Of a stretch of 34,390 nucleotides of DNA, positions 9,139-16,488 are shown piece by piece (the first letter of the stretch is position 1; each line of letters begins with the position of its first letter). Source of the stretch: Vibrio tasmaniensis 1F-187. GTDB taxonomy: Bacteria; Pseudomonadota; Gammaproteobacteria; Enterobacterales; Vibrionaceae. The position numbers and the translations under genes were made by a program. The stretch covers positions 1 to 34,390 of the forward strand of contig NZ_AJZM02000354.1 in NCBI RefSeq assembly GCF_000272405.2. Reading direction: 5' to 3'. Under the pieces are notes generated by a model, which was not told the DNA's origin, did not search any database, and worked only from the letters and a program-made list of their open reading frames with translations.

Positions 9139-9196
9139 TTATTCAAGCACCACTGAATTAACAAGTTTGAATAATAACTCTTATCATTTCTAATTG

Positions 9197-9238
9197 TATG
9201 ATCCTAATCATATCTTTAATGTTTCATGTGTTAATAAT
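9197..9238 (+). promoter_or_regulatory. FNR-like site and -10 element of the Idr-like operon
   Basis: TATGAT-CCTA-ATCATA (9197-9212) is a perfect 6-bp inverted repeat with a 4-nt spacer. Its core ATGATCCTAATCAT matches 8 of 10 defined bases of the FNR consensus TTGATnnnnATCAA. A -10-like AATAAT lies at 9233-9238. A site centred at 9204.5 would be at about -41.5 of a start near 9246, the usual class II activator position. Anaerobic activation is inferred. Confidence 0.55.
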
Positions 9239-9272
9239 AGGGGTAGATGATGGTAACCCCGAAGGAATGTCG

Positions 9273-10346
9273 ATGAGCATCGCACTAAAAAGCTTGGTAG
9301 GAGTGTGTGCCCTTTTCTCTGCAACTCTATACGCCGCTCTGCCCCCTATGAGTATAAATACGGCGAAGGCAGAACTCGGTAAACGACTGTTTTTTGATAC
9401 GCGCTTGTCCGGGGACGACTCGATATCGTGCTCCAGTTGCCACATTCCATCTAATGGTTTTTCTTACCCTGAACCGTTGAGCCCTTCCTATACGGGGAGT
9501 GATGGATTTCGCAATGCTCCAACACTTATTAATACAGCCTATAAAGAGGTGTGGTTTCACGATGGTCGTATTGGCACCAACCTAAACGATGTGGTGCGGG
9601 AGAATATCACTGAAGACTGGCTGATGAATATGGACATGCGTTTGATGCAGGAACGCCTCAAACAAGATCCAATATACGTCGAGATGTTTAAAGCGGCCAA
9701 TCTTGGAGAACCGTCAAATGGCGGAGTACGCAAAGCTCTGCCTGAATACCTAAAAACATTGACTTCGAAAAACGTCCCTTTTGACAAGGGTGAGCTTAGC
9801 GACTTAGCGAGCCAGGGAGAAAAACTGTTCACAGGCAAAGCGGGGTGCAGCCAATGCCATAGTGGCGCGCTGTTTTCGGACGGAAAGGCACACAATACCG
9901 GAGTGCCAGAAAATCATGAGATATTTTTAGACCCCATGCGACATCAATCTTTTCTTGCCTACAACATGTTTATGGGTGTGCAAGATTACTTAACGTTAAA
10001 GCGCGATGTTGGTGCGCATGTTCAAACTCATAAAGCGGATGGTAGCGATCGCGGTAAGTTCATAACGCCAACGCTGCGAGAGCTCACTCAAACTGCGCCG
10101 TATATGCACAATGGCATGCTTGCCACGCTTGAAGATGTGGTTGAGTTTTATAATCAAGGTGGTGGCGAAGACTCAAACAAAGACTCTCGACTGACCACGC
10201 TTTCCCTAACGGACTATGAAAAAAAAGCGCTGGTGGCTTTTTTGGAATCGTTATCTGGAGACGCCCTTATAGGCGAAGAATACGAATGGTTAGACTATGA
10301 CTTCGGCTACGAATACACGGAGGATTGGTCAAATGCTCGTAACTAA
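9273..10346 (+). CDS. Periplasmic di-haem cytochrome c peroxidase-like protein (MauG/CcpA family; IdrP-like)
   Basis: The 357-residue protein has a signal peptide (KSLVGVCALFSATLYAA) and two CxxCH haem c sites: CSSCH (Cys53-His57) and CSQCH (Cys192-His196). This is the bacterial di-haem peroxidase layout. The family motif near the end, PYMHNGMLATLEDVVEFYNQGG, is present. ATG 9273 is chosen because GAAGGA (9261-9266) lies 6 bp upstream. ATG 9267 touches that sequence, and ATG 9198 lies inside the putative FNR site. It is the first gene of an operon with a second peroxidase, a Rieske protein and a molybdoenzyme. In iodate reductase loci two such peroxidases (IdrP1, IdrP2) are proposed to handle H2O2 or reactive iodine intermediates. 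Which of the two this corresponds to cannot be told here. Confidence 0.88.
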   Translation: MSIALKSLVGVCALFSATLYAALPPMSINTAKAELGKRLFFDTRLSGDDSISCSSCHIPSNGFSYPEPLSPSYTGSDGFRNAPTLINTAYKEVWFHDGRIGTNLNDVVRENITEDWLMNMDMRLMQERLKQDPIYVEMFKAANLGEPSNGGVRKALPEYLKTLTSKNVPFDKGELSDLASQGEKLFTGKAGCSQCHSGALFSDGKAHNTGVPENHEIFLDPMRHQSFLAYNMFMGVQDYLTLKRDVGAHVQTHKADGSDRGKFITPTLRELTQTAPYMHNGMLATLEDVVEFYNQGGGEDSNKDSRLTTLSLTDYEKKALVAFLESLSGDALIGEEYEWLDYDFGYEYTEDWSNARN

Positions 10347-11499
10347 GCGCTCTGTATTAAAGGCAGCACTCTTTACTCTTATTGGGATAATGGGGCTTCC
10401 CAATGTTGTTAATGCAAAGGTACAGCTTGAGCCTCTAGGGGAGGTGCCTGTGCCTGCGGATAATAAACAAACGCCTGCAAAAATTGAGTTAGGAAAGATC
10501 TTATTTTATGACGGTCGGCTAAGTGGCGATACGACTAGCCCATGTGCTGGTTGCCATATCCAATCTCAGGGCTGGGGTTTTCCTGATGACTTATCCATGG
10601 GATATCCGGGTACGGTACATTGGCGTAATAGCCAAACGATTATTAATGCGGCTTATTATGACAAATTCTTCTGGGCGGGCAGCGCTATGTCATTGGAAGC
10701 GCAAGCCAAAGATGCTGCGAAGGGCGCGGTCGCGGGTAATGGTGAAGATGACATCATGGAAGCACGTTTAGCATTAGTACCTGAGTATGTTGAACGTTTT
10801 AAGCGAGTGTTTGGTGATGATACTCCGAAAATACACAACGCTTGGCGTGCTATAGCCGCGTTTGAACGTACGATGATTCAACGTGACACACCAATAGACA
10901 ACTATTTACTCGGTGACAAAACCGCTTTGTCTGAGTTCCAATTGAAGGGTAAAGCACTGTTTGAGGGCAAAGCGAATTGCATAGCTTGTCACAACGGGGC
11001 TTTGGCTTCTGACCAGAAATTCTACAACATTGGCGTGCCGCCAAGCCCTTGGTGGAATGATGATGGACTGGCACAGATAACGTTTCGATTTGAGCTTTAT
11101 TCTAAAGGTGTCACCGAAGAGATGTACCGCACTACAAAGGCTGATCCCGGTGCTTACTTTCGTGCAAAACGTAAAGAGATGTTAGGTAAGTTTCGCACGC
11201 CAAGCCTACGTTATACAAAATACACTGCGCCCTACATGCACAATGGCACTATTCCAACTTTAGAAGCGGTGATTGATTTCTACGACCGAGGTGGTGTGGC
11301 GGATGACGGACGTACTACTGGTTACCCTCAGACAAAATCTGCTTTAATCCAACCTCTCGGTTTAACGGAGCAAGATAAAAAGAACTTACTGAGCTTTATC
11401 GAAGCATTTTCAGGTGAACAGATTTTTATTGAAGAGCCGACCATTCCAGAATACCAACCGTTATTTACTAAAGAAGAACTTGCTGGAGCAGAAAAATGA
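10333..11499 (+). CDS. Second periplasmic di-haem cytochrome c peroxidase-like protein (IdrP-like)
   Basis: The 388-residue protein begins with a signal peptide (RSVLKAALFTLIGIMGLPNVVNA, about residues 6-28). Two CxxCH motifs follow: CAGCH (Cys71-His75) and CIACH (Cys216-His220). The conserved C-terminal PYMHNGTIPTLEAVIDFYDRGG block is present. ATG 10333 overlaps the first peroxidase gene by 14 bp and has CGGAGG at 10318-10323; the in-frame ATG at 10297 has no such site. It overlaps the Rieske gene by ATGA. It is clearly a paralogue of the preceding gene rather than a copy: sequence identity is visible mainly around the haem sites and the C-terminal block. The pair plus molybdoenzyme is the signature of idr loci. 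Confidence 0.88.
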   Translation: MLVTKRSVLKAALFTLIGIMGLPNVVNAKVQLEPLGEVPVPADNKQTPAKIELGKILFYDGRLSGDTTSPCAGCHIQSQGWGFPDDLSMGYPGTVHWRNSQTIINAAYYDKFFWAGSAMSLEAQAKDAAKGAVAGNGEDDIMEARLALVPEYVERFKRVFGDDTPKIHNAWRAIAAFERTMIQRDTPIDNYLLGDKTALSEFQLKGKALFEGKANCIACHNGALASDQKFYNIGVPPSPWWNDDGLAQITFRFELYSKGVTEEMYRTTKADPGAYFRAKRKEMLGKFRTPSLRYTKYTAPYMHNGTIPTLEAVIDFYDRGGVADDGRTTGYPQTKSALIQPLGLTEQDKKNLLSFIEAFSGEQIFIEEPTIPEYQPLFTKEELAGAEK

Positions 11500-12080
11500 T
11501 CGCCAACTCAGAGCAAAATTCGAGTAAACGACACAACAAATGCATGATGTCACGACGTGATTTTTTACTCTATTCCGGCGCGGCGACTGCCGTATCTATG
11601 GTTCCTCTTACCTTATTTGCAGGAACGGATTCTGAAACTCAGGTTGAAGGTCGTATTGTTGGTTACCCGCGTAAGAAAATCGCAAAGTTAAGTCAACTCA
11701 GTAACCACATTCCGGTTCACTTTCAATATCCAGATGAAGGAAAAAACTCGATTGCGATGCTGGTTAAATCCGACATCGAATGTGGCGGTGGGATAGGGTT
11801 ACAGCGAGATATTGTGGCGTACTCGATGACGTGTACTCATCAAGGTGGGCCTTTAACCGGTGCTTATAAAGCAACAGGGGAGCATCGCATTGTCGGGCAG
11901 TGTCCATTCCACCTGTCTACATTTGATTTACGACGTCATGGCATTATGGTTTCTGGTCAAGCCTTTGAGAGCTTACCTCAAGTACTGCTGGAGCTAGAAG
12001 GTGATGATATCTATGCGGTCGGGGTTATGGGGTTGATCTTTGGTCGAATGGAAAACCTGATCGATGTGGAGATTAGCTAG
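11496..12080 (+). CDS. idrB: Tat-exported Rieske [2Fe-2S] subunit of an AioB/IdrB-type oxidoreductase
   Basis: The 194-residue protein has a twin-arginine signal (SRRDFLLYSGAATAVSM, residues 19-35). The Rieske ligands are intact: Cys113-Thr-His115 in CTHQGG and Cys136-x2-His139 in CPFHLSTF. The stretch GRIVGYPRKKIAKLSQL followed by PVHFQYPDEG is characteristic of the small subunit of arsenite oxidase (AioB) and its relative IdrB. It should carry the large subunit, which has no export signal, through the Tat system as a folded complex and relay electrons to it. Start ATG 11496 overlaps the upstream stop and is preceded by GGAG. The choice of IdrB over AioB rests on the adjacent peroxidase pair. 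Confidence 0.85.
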   Translation: MIANSEQNSSKRHNKCMMSRRDFLLYSGAATAVSMVPLTLFAGTDSETQVEGRIVGYPRKKIAKLSQLSNHIPVHFQYPDEGKNSIAMLVKSDIECGGGIGLQRDIVAYSMTCTHQGGPLTGAYKATGEHRIVGQCPFHLSTFDLRRHGIMVSGQAFESLPQVLLELEGDDIYAVGVMGLIFGRMENLIDVEIS

Positions 12081-14825
12081 ATGACTCAACTTTCTTTTAA
12101 CGATAAATTGGCTTTAAACGATCAACCTGCTTTAAACAGCCAGTATCTGCAACCGACTAGTACATTACTGCCACCTGCTAGTGCGGAAGTCATCACAACA
12201 GCGTGTGACTATTGTATTGTTGCGTGTGGTTATAAGGTTTATCGTTGGCCCGTAAATAGCCCTTCAGGCGGCGCGGCTGCTAGTGAAAACGCCTTTGGTG
12301 TCGATTTCCCGGTTCATGCTCTGCAAGCTTGGGTTTCGCCACAGCAACATAATATTGTTTCGCATAATGGCAAACCACACCATGTGGTTGTAGTGGCAGA
12401 CAAAGACATACAGGTCGTCAATAAAGGCGGTGATTCTTCGGTTCGTGGTGGACTGCTCGCAAGAAAGCTTTATAACCCAGAAACACCAACCAAAGATCGA
12501 TTGAAGCAACCACTTGTTCGAATTAACGGTCAGTTACAACCGGTAGAATGGGATTTTGCGTTGGATATAGCAGCCCAAGTCGGCCGTCATGTGATTGATA
12601 CGCACGGTTCGAACAGTTACTGCGTAAAAACCTATTCCTATCAGTATATTGAAAACACCTATGCGATAACAAAGTATGCATTGCGTCATGTCAATACCGC
12701 GAATTTTTCGTTTCATGATACGCCGTCAGATGTCACCGCAACCCCAGGATTTCGAGATGCGGGTTTTGATAATTTCGCTCCGAGTTATGATGATTGGGGC
12801 GCGGCAGACACCTTAATGATCTGCGGGACGGACCCGTATGAGACAAAAACCATCATCTTTACACAGTTTATTATGCCTGCGGTTCATCGTGGGATGAAAA
12901 CCGTGATTTTGAACCCTCGTGAAACCGCTGGAATAGCGTGGCTTAAAGCTCAAGGTGGATTGCACCTCGATATTAATCCCGGTAGCGATAATCTTGTGAT
13001 TGGTGCAATTGCTCGAGTGATCTTAGAGCAAGGCTGGCAAGACAATGAGTGGATTGAAAATTGGGTCAATAATAAATGGGAATCGAGCTCAGGTTTTGGT
13101 CAGGGTACTCGTAATACGCCATGGCAGTGGAGAACCACTTGGGGCAAATTCCAAACGAATGGCTTTGATGATTATAAGCAATGGAATTTGGATCAGAAAG
13201 AGTACGCACCTGAGTATGCCGCATCGATAGCGGGTATCGATGTTGAGAAGATCCATAAAGCTGCTGAGATGTTGGCAATGCCAGTCAACGGTCAACGAGT
13301 TAAAGCCTCAATTGGTATCGAGAAGGGCTTTTATTGGTCGAATAATACCGGAAATACCAACGCCATCGCCTCCCTTGCAACGATAATCGGTACTGGTGGC
13401 CGAGAAGGGCGTGTGATTGGGCGATTTGGTGGGCATCAACGAGGTGGGCTAGCGGGTGGGAAACTACCAAGGAATAAGTCACCTGAAAAAGTCGCAGGTA
13501 GGCGCAGGCGCTCAATAGACACCGATAGATATCTCTATTCCGGGCATACCCGTATGGCCCATGTCATTGGTACAACATGGATTCAAGCTATGTGTGGTAG
13601 TTATGGGTTGAAAGAGAAATTCACCGACTTAACAACACGTAACCCTCACCAAGCGATGCGACGTGATAAGCAGCACATTATAGATACACTCAAAAAGCGT
13701 GCAGATTCCGGTGGAATGGTCGTCATCAATCAAGATATTTATTTACGTGATCCTATTGGTAAACAATTCGCTGATATCATCTTTCCGGCCGCGACTTGGG
13801 GGGAAGAGGATTTCATGCGCGCTAATGGTGAGCGTCGTCTACGCCTTTACCAAAAGTTCGCTGATGCGCCGGGTCAGGCTAAGCCAGACTGGTGGATTGT
13901 TGCTCAAATGGCTTCGCGAATGGGGTACGACGGGTTTGATTGGCAAAACTCAAATGACGTAGCTGAAGAGTCATCACGATTTAGCCGTGGTAGCCGTAAA
14001 GATTTTAATATGATTAAAGTTGCAGCACATGCTGAAGGGAAAACTCTTCATCAAAAGCTCGCTGAATTTGGTACCGAAGGGATCCAAGGGCCTGTTTTTT
14101 ATAACTATGACACCAAGAAGCTGATTGGCACTAAGCGCTTGCATGACACTGAAATGAGTTGGGATGATTTGGTCGACAAAGGGCTGCAAGATGGCCCTCA
14201 AGGCGCCAATATTATGCGCAAACAACTTACTCAATTTAATAGTCAGACGGGGAAGGTCAATCTTCAAAAACATCCTTGGGATCTGTTTAGTGATTTCCAT
14301 GCTTGGCTTACTCCCCAAAAGGACGAGTTGTGGTTCTCGAATGGTCGTATTAACGAAATTTGGCAGTCAGGGTTTGATGATATCGAGCGCAGGCCTTACA
14401 TCACTCATCGCTGGCCTGAAAACTGGATTGAAGTTCACCCAGAAGATGCGGAAAAGCGGGGCATAGAAGCCGGAGATGAAGTGCTTGTGTACTCGGAGCG
14501 GGTGGCCAATTTTAAAGATACGATTCTGGGTATCGAGTCGGACGATTTTCAGTTTAGTAACCTAATGAAAAATGGTCACATTCAACTGGATTACGCGGAG
14601 ATTAAAGCCGTTGTGATTGTCACCTCAGCCACGAAAAAAGGTGTGTTGTATTGCAATATGATGGACATGAAGAACCCAGCGAATGCTTTAACTACAAGGG
14701 TAGTTGACCAAATCAGTGGTAACTACAACTACAAAATGGGCGTCGCCAAAATAAAGAAAATTGGCGAATCAAAATATAAGCGTGAGTTTGAAGGGTTCTC
14801 CTTTGCACCACGTAACATTGTGTAA
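12081..14825 (+). CDS. idrA: AioA/IdrA-type molybdopterin oxidoreductase, probable iodate reductase catalytic subunit
   Basis: The 914-residue protein belongs to the DMSO-reductase superfamily. Cys42, Cys45 and Cys49 (CDYCIVACGY) plus Ser120 (DSSVRGG) match the C-x2-C-x3-C...S [3Fe-4S] binding pattern of arsenite oxidase AioA. There is no Tat signal, as in AioA/IdrA; export should be with the Rieske subunit. Arg448 and His452 in GRFGGHQ match the AioA pocket pair, as I recall Arg419/His423. At the AioA His195/Glu203 pair the His appears kept (His212) but the Glu position is Ala220. AioA has HQEG where this protein has HQRG. With two peroxidase genes in the operon this favours iodate reductase (IdrA: iodate to hypoiodous acid/iodide in the periplasm) over arsenite oxidase. 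Start ATG 12081 abuts the upstream stop. No arsenic genes are nearby. Confidence 0.8.
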   Translation: MTQLSFNDKLALNDQPALNSQYLQPTSTLLPPASAEVITTACDYCIVACGYKVYRWPVNSPSGGAAASENAFGVDFPVHALQAWVSPQQHNIVSHNGKPHHVVVVADKDIQVVNKGGDSSVRGGLLARKLYNPETPTKDRLKQPLVRINGQLQPVEWDFALDIAAQVGRHVIDTHGSNSYCVKTYSYQYIENTYAITKYALRHVNTANFSFHDTPSDVTATPGFRDAGFDNFAPSYDDWGAADTLMICGTDPYETKTIIFTQFIMPAVHRGMKTVILNPRETAGIAWLKAQGGLHLDINPGSDNLVIGAIARVILEQGWQDNEWIENWVNNKWESSSGFGQGTRNTPWQWRTTWGKFQTNGFDDYKQWNLDQKEYAPEYAASIAGIDVEKIHKAAEMLAMPVNGQRVKASIGIEKGFYWSNNTGNTNAIASLATIIGTGGREGRVIGRFGGHQRGGLAGGKLPRNKSPEKVAGRRRRSIDTDRYLYSGHTRMAHVIGTTWIQAMCGSYGLKEKFTDLTTRNPHQAMRRDKQHIIDTLKKRADSGGMVVINQDIYLRDPIGKQFADIIFPAATWGEEDFMRANGERRLRLYQKFADAPGQAKPDWWIVAQMASRMGYDGFDWQNSNDVAEESSRFSRGSRKDFNMIKVAAHAEGKTLHQKLAEFGTEGIQGPVFYNYDTKKLIGTKRLHDTEMSWDDLVDKGLQDGPQGANIMRKQLTQFNSQTGKVNLQKHPWDLFSDFHAWLTPQKDELWFSNGRINEIWQSGFDDIERRPYITHRWPENWIEVHPEDAEKRGIEAGDEVLVYSERVANFKDTILGIESDDFQFSNLMKNGHIQLDYAEIKAVVIVTSATKKGVLYCNMMDMKNPANALTTRVVDQISGNYNYKMGVAKIKKIGESKYKREFEGFSFAPRNIV

Positions 14826-14834
14826 GGGAAGTTT

Positions 14835-15278
14835 ATGTTTGGCGTATTATTGGTTTTGCATGTCTTGGCTGCCACCATTTGGACGGGAGGGCACATTATT
14901 CTCAGCGTCGTTATCCTTCCTAAAGTCTTGAAACACCGTTCTCCAGAAATGTTATTGGAATTCGAGCAAGGGTACGAAAAGGTGGGAATGCCTGCTTTGG
15001 TAGTTCAAGTGGTGACCGGGTTGATGCTCGCTTATCACATGTTGCCGGACGTTAGCTTATGGTTTGATATGTCGATTCCATTGGCTCATGGCATTGCCGC
15101 TAAATTGACGTTGCTGTCTCTGACGGTATTGCTAGCCCTAGACGCACGCTTTCGTGTGATTCCAAAACTATCGAAGGACAACTTGGTTGATATGGCGCTG
15201 CACATTGTGCCGGTGACCATTATTTCAATTTTGTTTGTGGTTGTCGGAGTGTCATTTAGAACGGGTTGGCTAGTTTGA
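14835..15278 (+). CDS. His-rich four-helix membrane protein (CopD-like), last gene of the Idr-like operon
   Basis: The 147-residue protein has four predicted transmembrane helices at about 2-28, 50-70, 82-104 and 121-142. Histidines lie in or near the helices (His9, His20, His68, His85, His123), and the N-terminal LHVLAATIWTGGH pattern is seen in CopD-like and related haem-binding membrane proteins. AAGGGAAG before ATG 14835 and a 9-bp gap from the molybdoenzyme gene place it in the same operon. It could be a haem b quinol dehydrogenase passing electrons to the periplasmic enzyme, which otherwise has no visible membrane link. That role is inference; the family assignment is moderate. Confidence 0.7.
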   Translation: MFGVLLVLHVLAATIWTGGHIILSVVILPKVLKHRSPEMLLEFEQGYEKVGMPALVVQVVTGLMLAYHMLPDVSLWFDMSIPLAHGIAAKLTLLSLTVLLALDARFRVIPKLSKDNLVDMALHIVPVTIISILFVVVGVSFRTGWLV

Positions 15279-15320
15279 TCTGTTTTTACGTTTAGTGCGG
15301 AATATTTGACAATGTCTAAG

Positions 15321-15347
15321 TTAGATAAGTTAGATAAGTTAGATAAG
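15321..15347 (+). repeat. Three tandem copies of TTAGATAAG
   Basis: Three exact 9-bp copies (15321-15329, 15330-15338, 15339-15347) lie between the membrane protein stop and the terminator stem. They look like replication-slippage products. Confidence 0.9.
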
Positions 15348-15387
15348 TAACAAGAAACAGCGCCAATTCGGCGCTGTTTCTTGTTAC
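15347..15387. terminator. Long bidirectional terminator stem between convergent genes
   Basis: An 18-bp perfect stem (GTAACAAGAAACAGCGCC with its complement at 15370-15387) closes a 5-nt loop, AATTC. It lies between the operon end and the convergent cupredoxin gene and can serve both strands. Two smaller stems follow toward the cupredoxin: AGCCTG/CAGGCT (15397-15412) and CATCAAC/GTTGATG (15428-15446). Confidence 0.85.
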
Positions 15388-15466
15388 TGACCCCTTAGCC
15401 TGTCTTCAGGCTGGCATTCCTATCACACATCAACAGAGAGTTGATGCTTCAAGACAGGGACAAAGG

Positions 15467-15931
15467 TTATTTAATTTTTTGCTCTGCTTGATCGAGCAAG
15501 CCTTGCATCTTTTTCTGAGCTCTGCGACTCACACGTTTTTTGGCCGCGGTGCGAGCTTCTTCTAAGTTAACACTTGGATCACCAACAACCACGAGCGCCA
15601 CCATTCCGTGTCTGTGGTGCACTTTACATTTGATTCCGTACACTCCGGGCTTATCAAAAGTGACTTCCTGAGCGTTTGACCCGGATATCATAAGAGGTTT
15701 AGCTCCGTCAGGAAGCATCCCTTGAATGCTATGAGCAGTATGAGAGCCAACGGTTCCTTTAAAAAGCACCTTGTCACCAGGTTCGATTTCTACGTAATCA
15801 GGAATGAATTGATACATCTTGTCGATGTTTTCAGAATTCATGTCCATCACTTGTTTGATGACCTTTGTTTCAGCAAACGCAGGGGCTGCAATAATAGATA
15901 GGATTAGTAAAATTAGGCGCATCGTATTCAC
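15467..15931 (-). CDS. Pseudoazurin-like periplasmic cupredoxin
   Basis: The 154-residue precursor has a clear signal peptide ending AFA|ET (residue 20). The type 1 copper ligands are all in place: His64 (VGSHTAH), Cys102, His105 and Met110 (KCKVHHRHGM). Their spacing is the same as His40/Cys78/His81/Met86 of pseudoazurin. The C-terminal 40 residues are a basic helix (EEARTAAKKRVSRRAQKK) with alternating charges. Such proteins shuttle single electrons in the periplasm to denitrification or similar reductases. It converges on the Idr-like operon and is divergent from nirB, so it may donate electrons to the molybdoenzyme or peroxidases (inference). No copper nitrite reductase gene is in the window. 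Confidence 0.88.
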   Translation of the reverse strand: MNTMRLILLILSIIAAPAFAETKVIKQVMDMNSENIDKMYQFIPDYVEIEPGDKVLFKGTVGSHTAHSIQGMLPDGAKPLMISGSNAQEVTFDKPGVYGIKCKVHHRHGMVALVVVGDPSVNLEEARTAAKKRVSRRAQKKMQGLLDQAEQKIK

Positions 15932-16025
15932 TCTATTAAATAAGAATTATTTTCAACAATGCTAATTTATTCAGGGTTTGGTTGGAAGTTGATTTTTACA
16001 TCACACATGTGAATCAAAAGGGTTC

Positions 16026-16039
16026 TTGTGTTAGATCAA
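16026..16039 (-). promoter_or_regulatory. Weak FNR/CRP-like site upstream of the cupredoxin gene
   Basis: TTGTGTTAGATCAA matches 8 of 10 defined FNR bases. It lies about 100 bp upstream of the cupredoxin start in the divergent spacer. No convincing -10 is seen at the expected distance. Confidence 0.3.
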
Positions 16040-16216
16040 GCAAACAAACCGATGACCCAAGCTATAAACTGAATTCATCACGACATTAAAGGGCGAACAG
16101 CTTTGTTTACATTCCGAATAGGTAGGAGTGGTTTTCACAATTACACATAGTTTTTCACGCAAACGGTGTTCTACATGTATTTATAGGCTTCTATATATAT
16201 TTATAAGAACCTAAAT

Positions 16217-16235
16217 GAAAATGATTGTCATTTAC
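16217..16235. promoter_or_regulatory. Fur-box-like sequence in the nirB upstream spacer
   Basis: GAAAATGATTGTCATTTAC matches 14 of 19 positions of the Fur consensus GATAATGATAATCATTATC. It contains the inverted arms AAATGA/TCATTT. It is about 255 bp from the nirB start, so its target is unclear. Confidence 0.4.
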
Positions 16236-16365
16236 TTACGTTGTTGGTAACCTATTGTGAAACTTTACAACATTCCTCTTAATGCACTGAAGTGTATATA
16301 AAACCCCGCTAAACCCTATGTAAACTATGGTTATTCGTTTGCTTTGCTTGTTAATTAAGCATATC

Positions 16366-16394
16366 TACCTCTTTTGTTCTACCCCTTTAGGGTA
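16366..16394 (+). promoter_or_regulatory. NarP/NarL-like heptamers upstream of nirB
   Basis: TACCTCT (16366-16372) and TACCCCT (16380-16386) fit the heptamer TACYYMT. The second forms the inverted repeat TACCC-n5-GGGTA (16380-16394), similar to but not exactly the classic 7-2-7 arrangement. Both sit just upstream of the FNR site, as is common for nitrate/nitrite-controlled promoters. Confidence 0.45.
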
Positions 16395-16408
16395 GTTTGT
16401 TTTCGTAA

Positions 16409-16450
16409 TTGATTTACATCATATTTTCATTTTCTTTCATAATTCATTAT
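16409..16450 (+). promoter_or_regulatory. FNR site and -10 of the nirB promoter
   Basis: TTGATTTACATCAT (16409-16422) matches 9 of 10 defined FNR bases. Its centre is at 16415.5, so a start near 16457 would put it at -41.5. CATTAT (16445-16450) is then exactly at the -10 position. The rest of the 15932-16488 spacer shows no gene that I can support. Confidence 0.7.
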
Positions 16451-16488
16451 TCGCTCAGTTAAGAAATATATAACCTTCAGGAATTCTT

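Noticed and set aside
9198..9272. Longer start for the first peroxidase at ATG 9198
   Set aside because: That ATG lies inside the FNR-like palindrome, and the signal peptide begins properly at 9273 behind GAAGGA.
12081..14825. Naming the molybdoenzyme arsenite oxidase (aioA)
   Set aside because: The fold and cluster motif fit, but the paired peroxidases, the absence of arsenic genes and the changed pocket residue favour an iodate reductase-like enzyme. It stays a close alternative.
15321..15347. Tandem repeats as a CRISPR array
   Set aside because: Units are only 9 bp with no spacers, and no cas genes are present.
16001..16012. TCACACATGTGA as a CRP site
   Set aside because: The arms are in the reverse order and spacing of a CRP site (TGTGAn6TCACA), so it is probably a chance palindrome.
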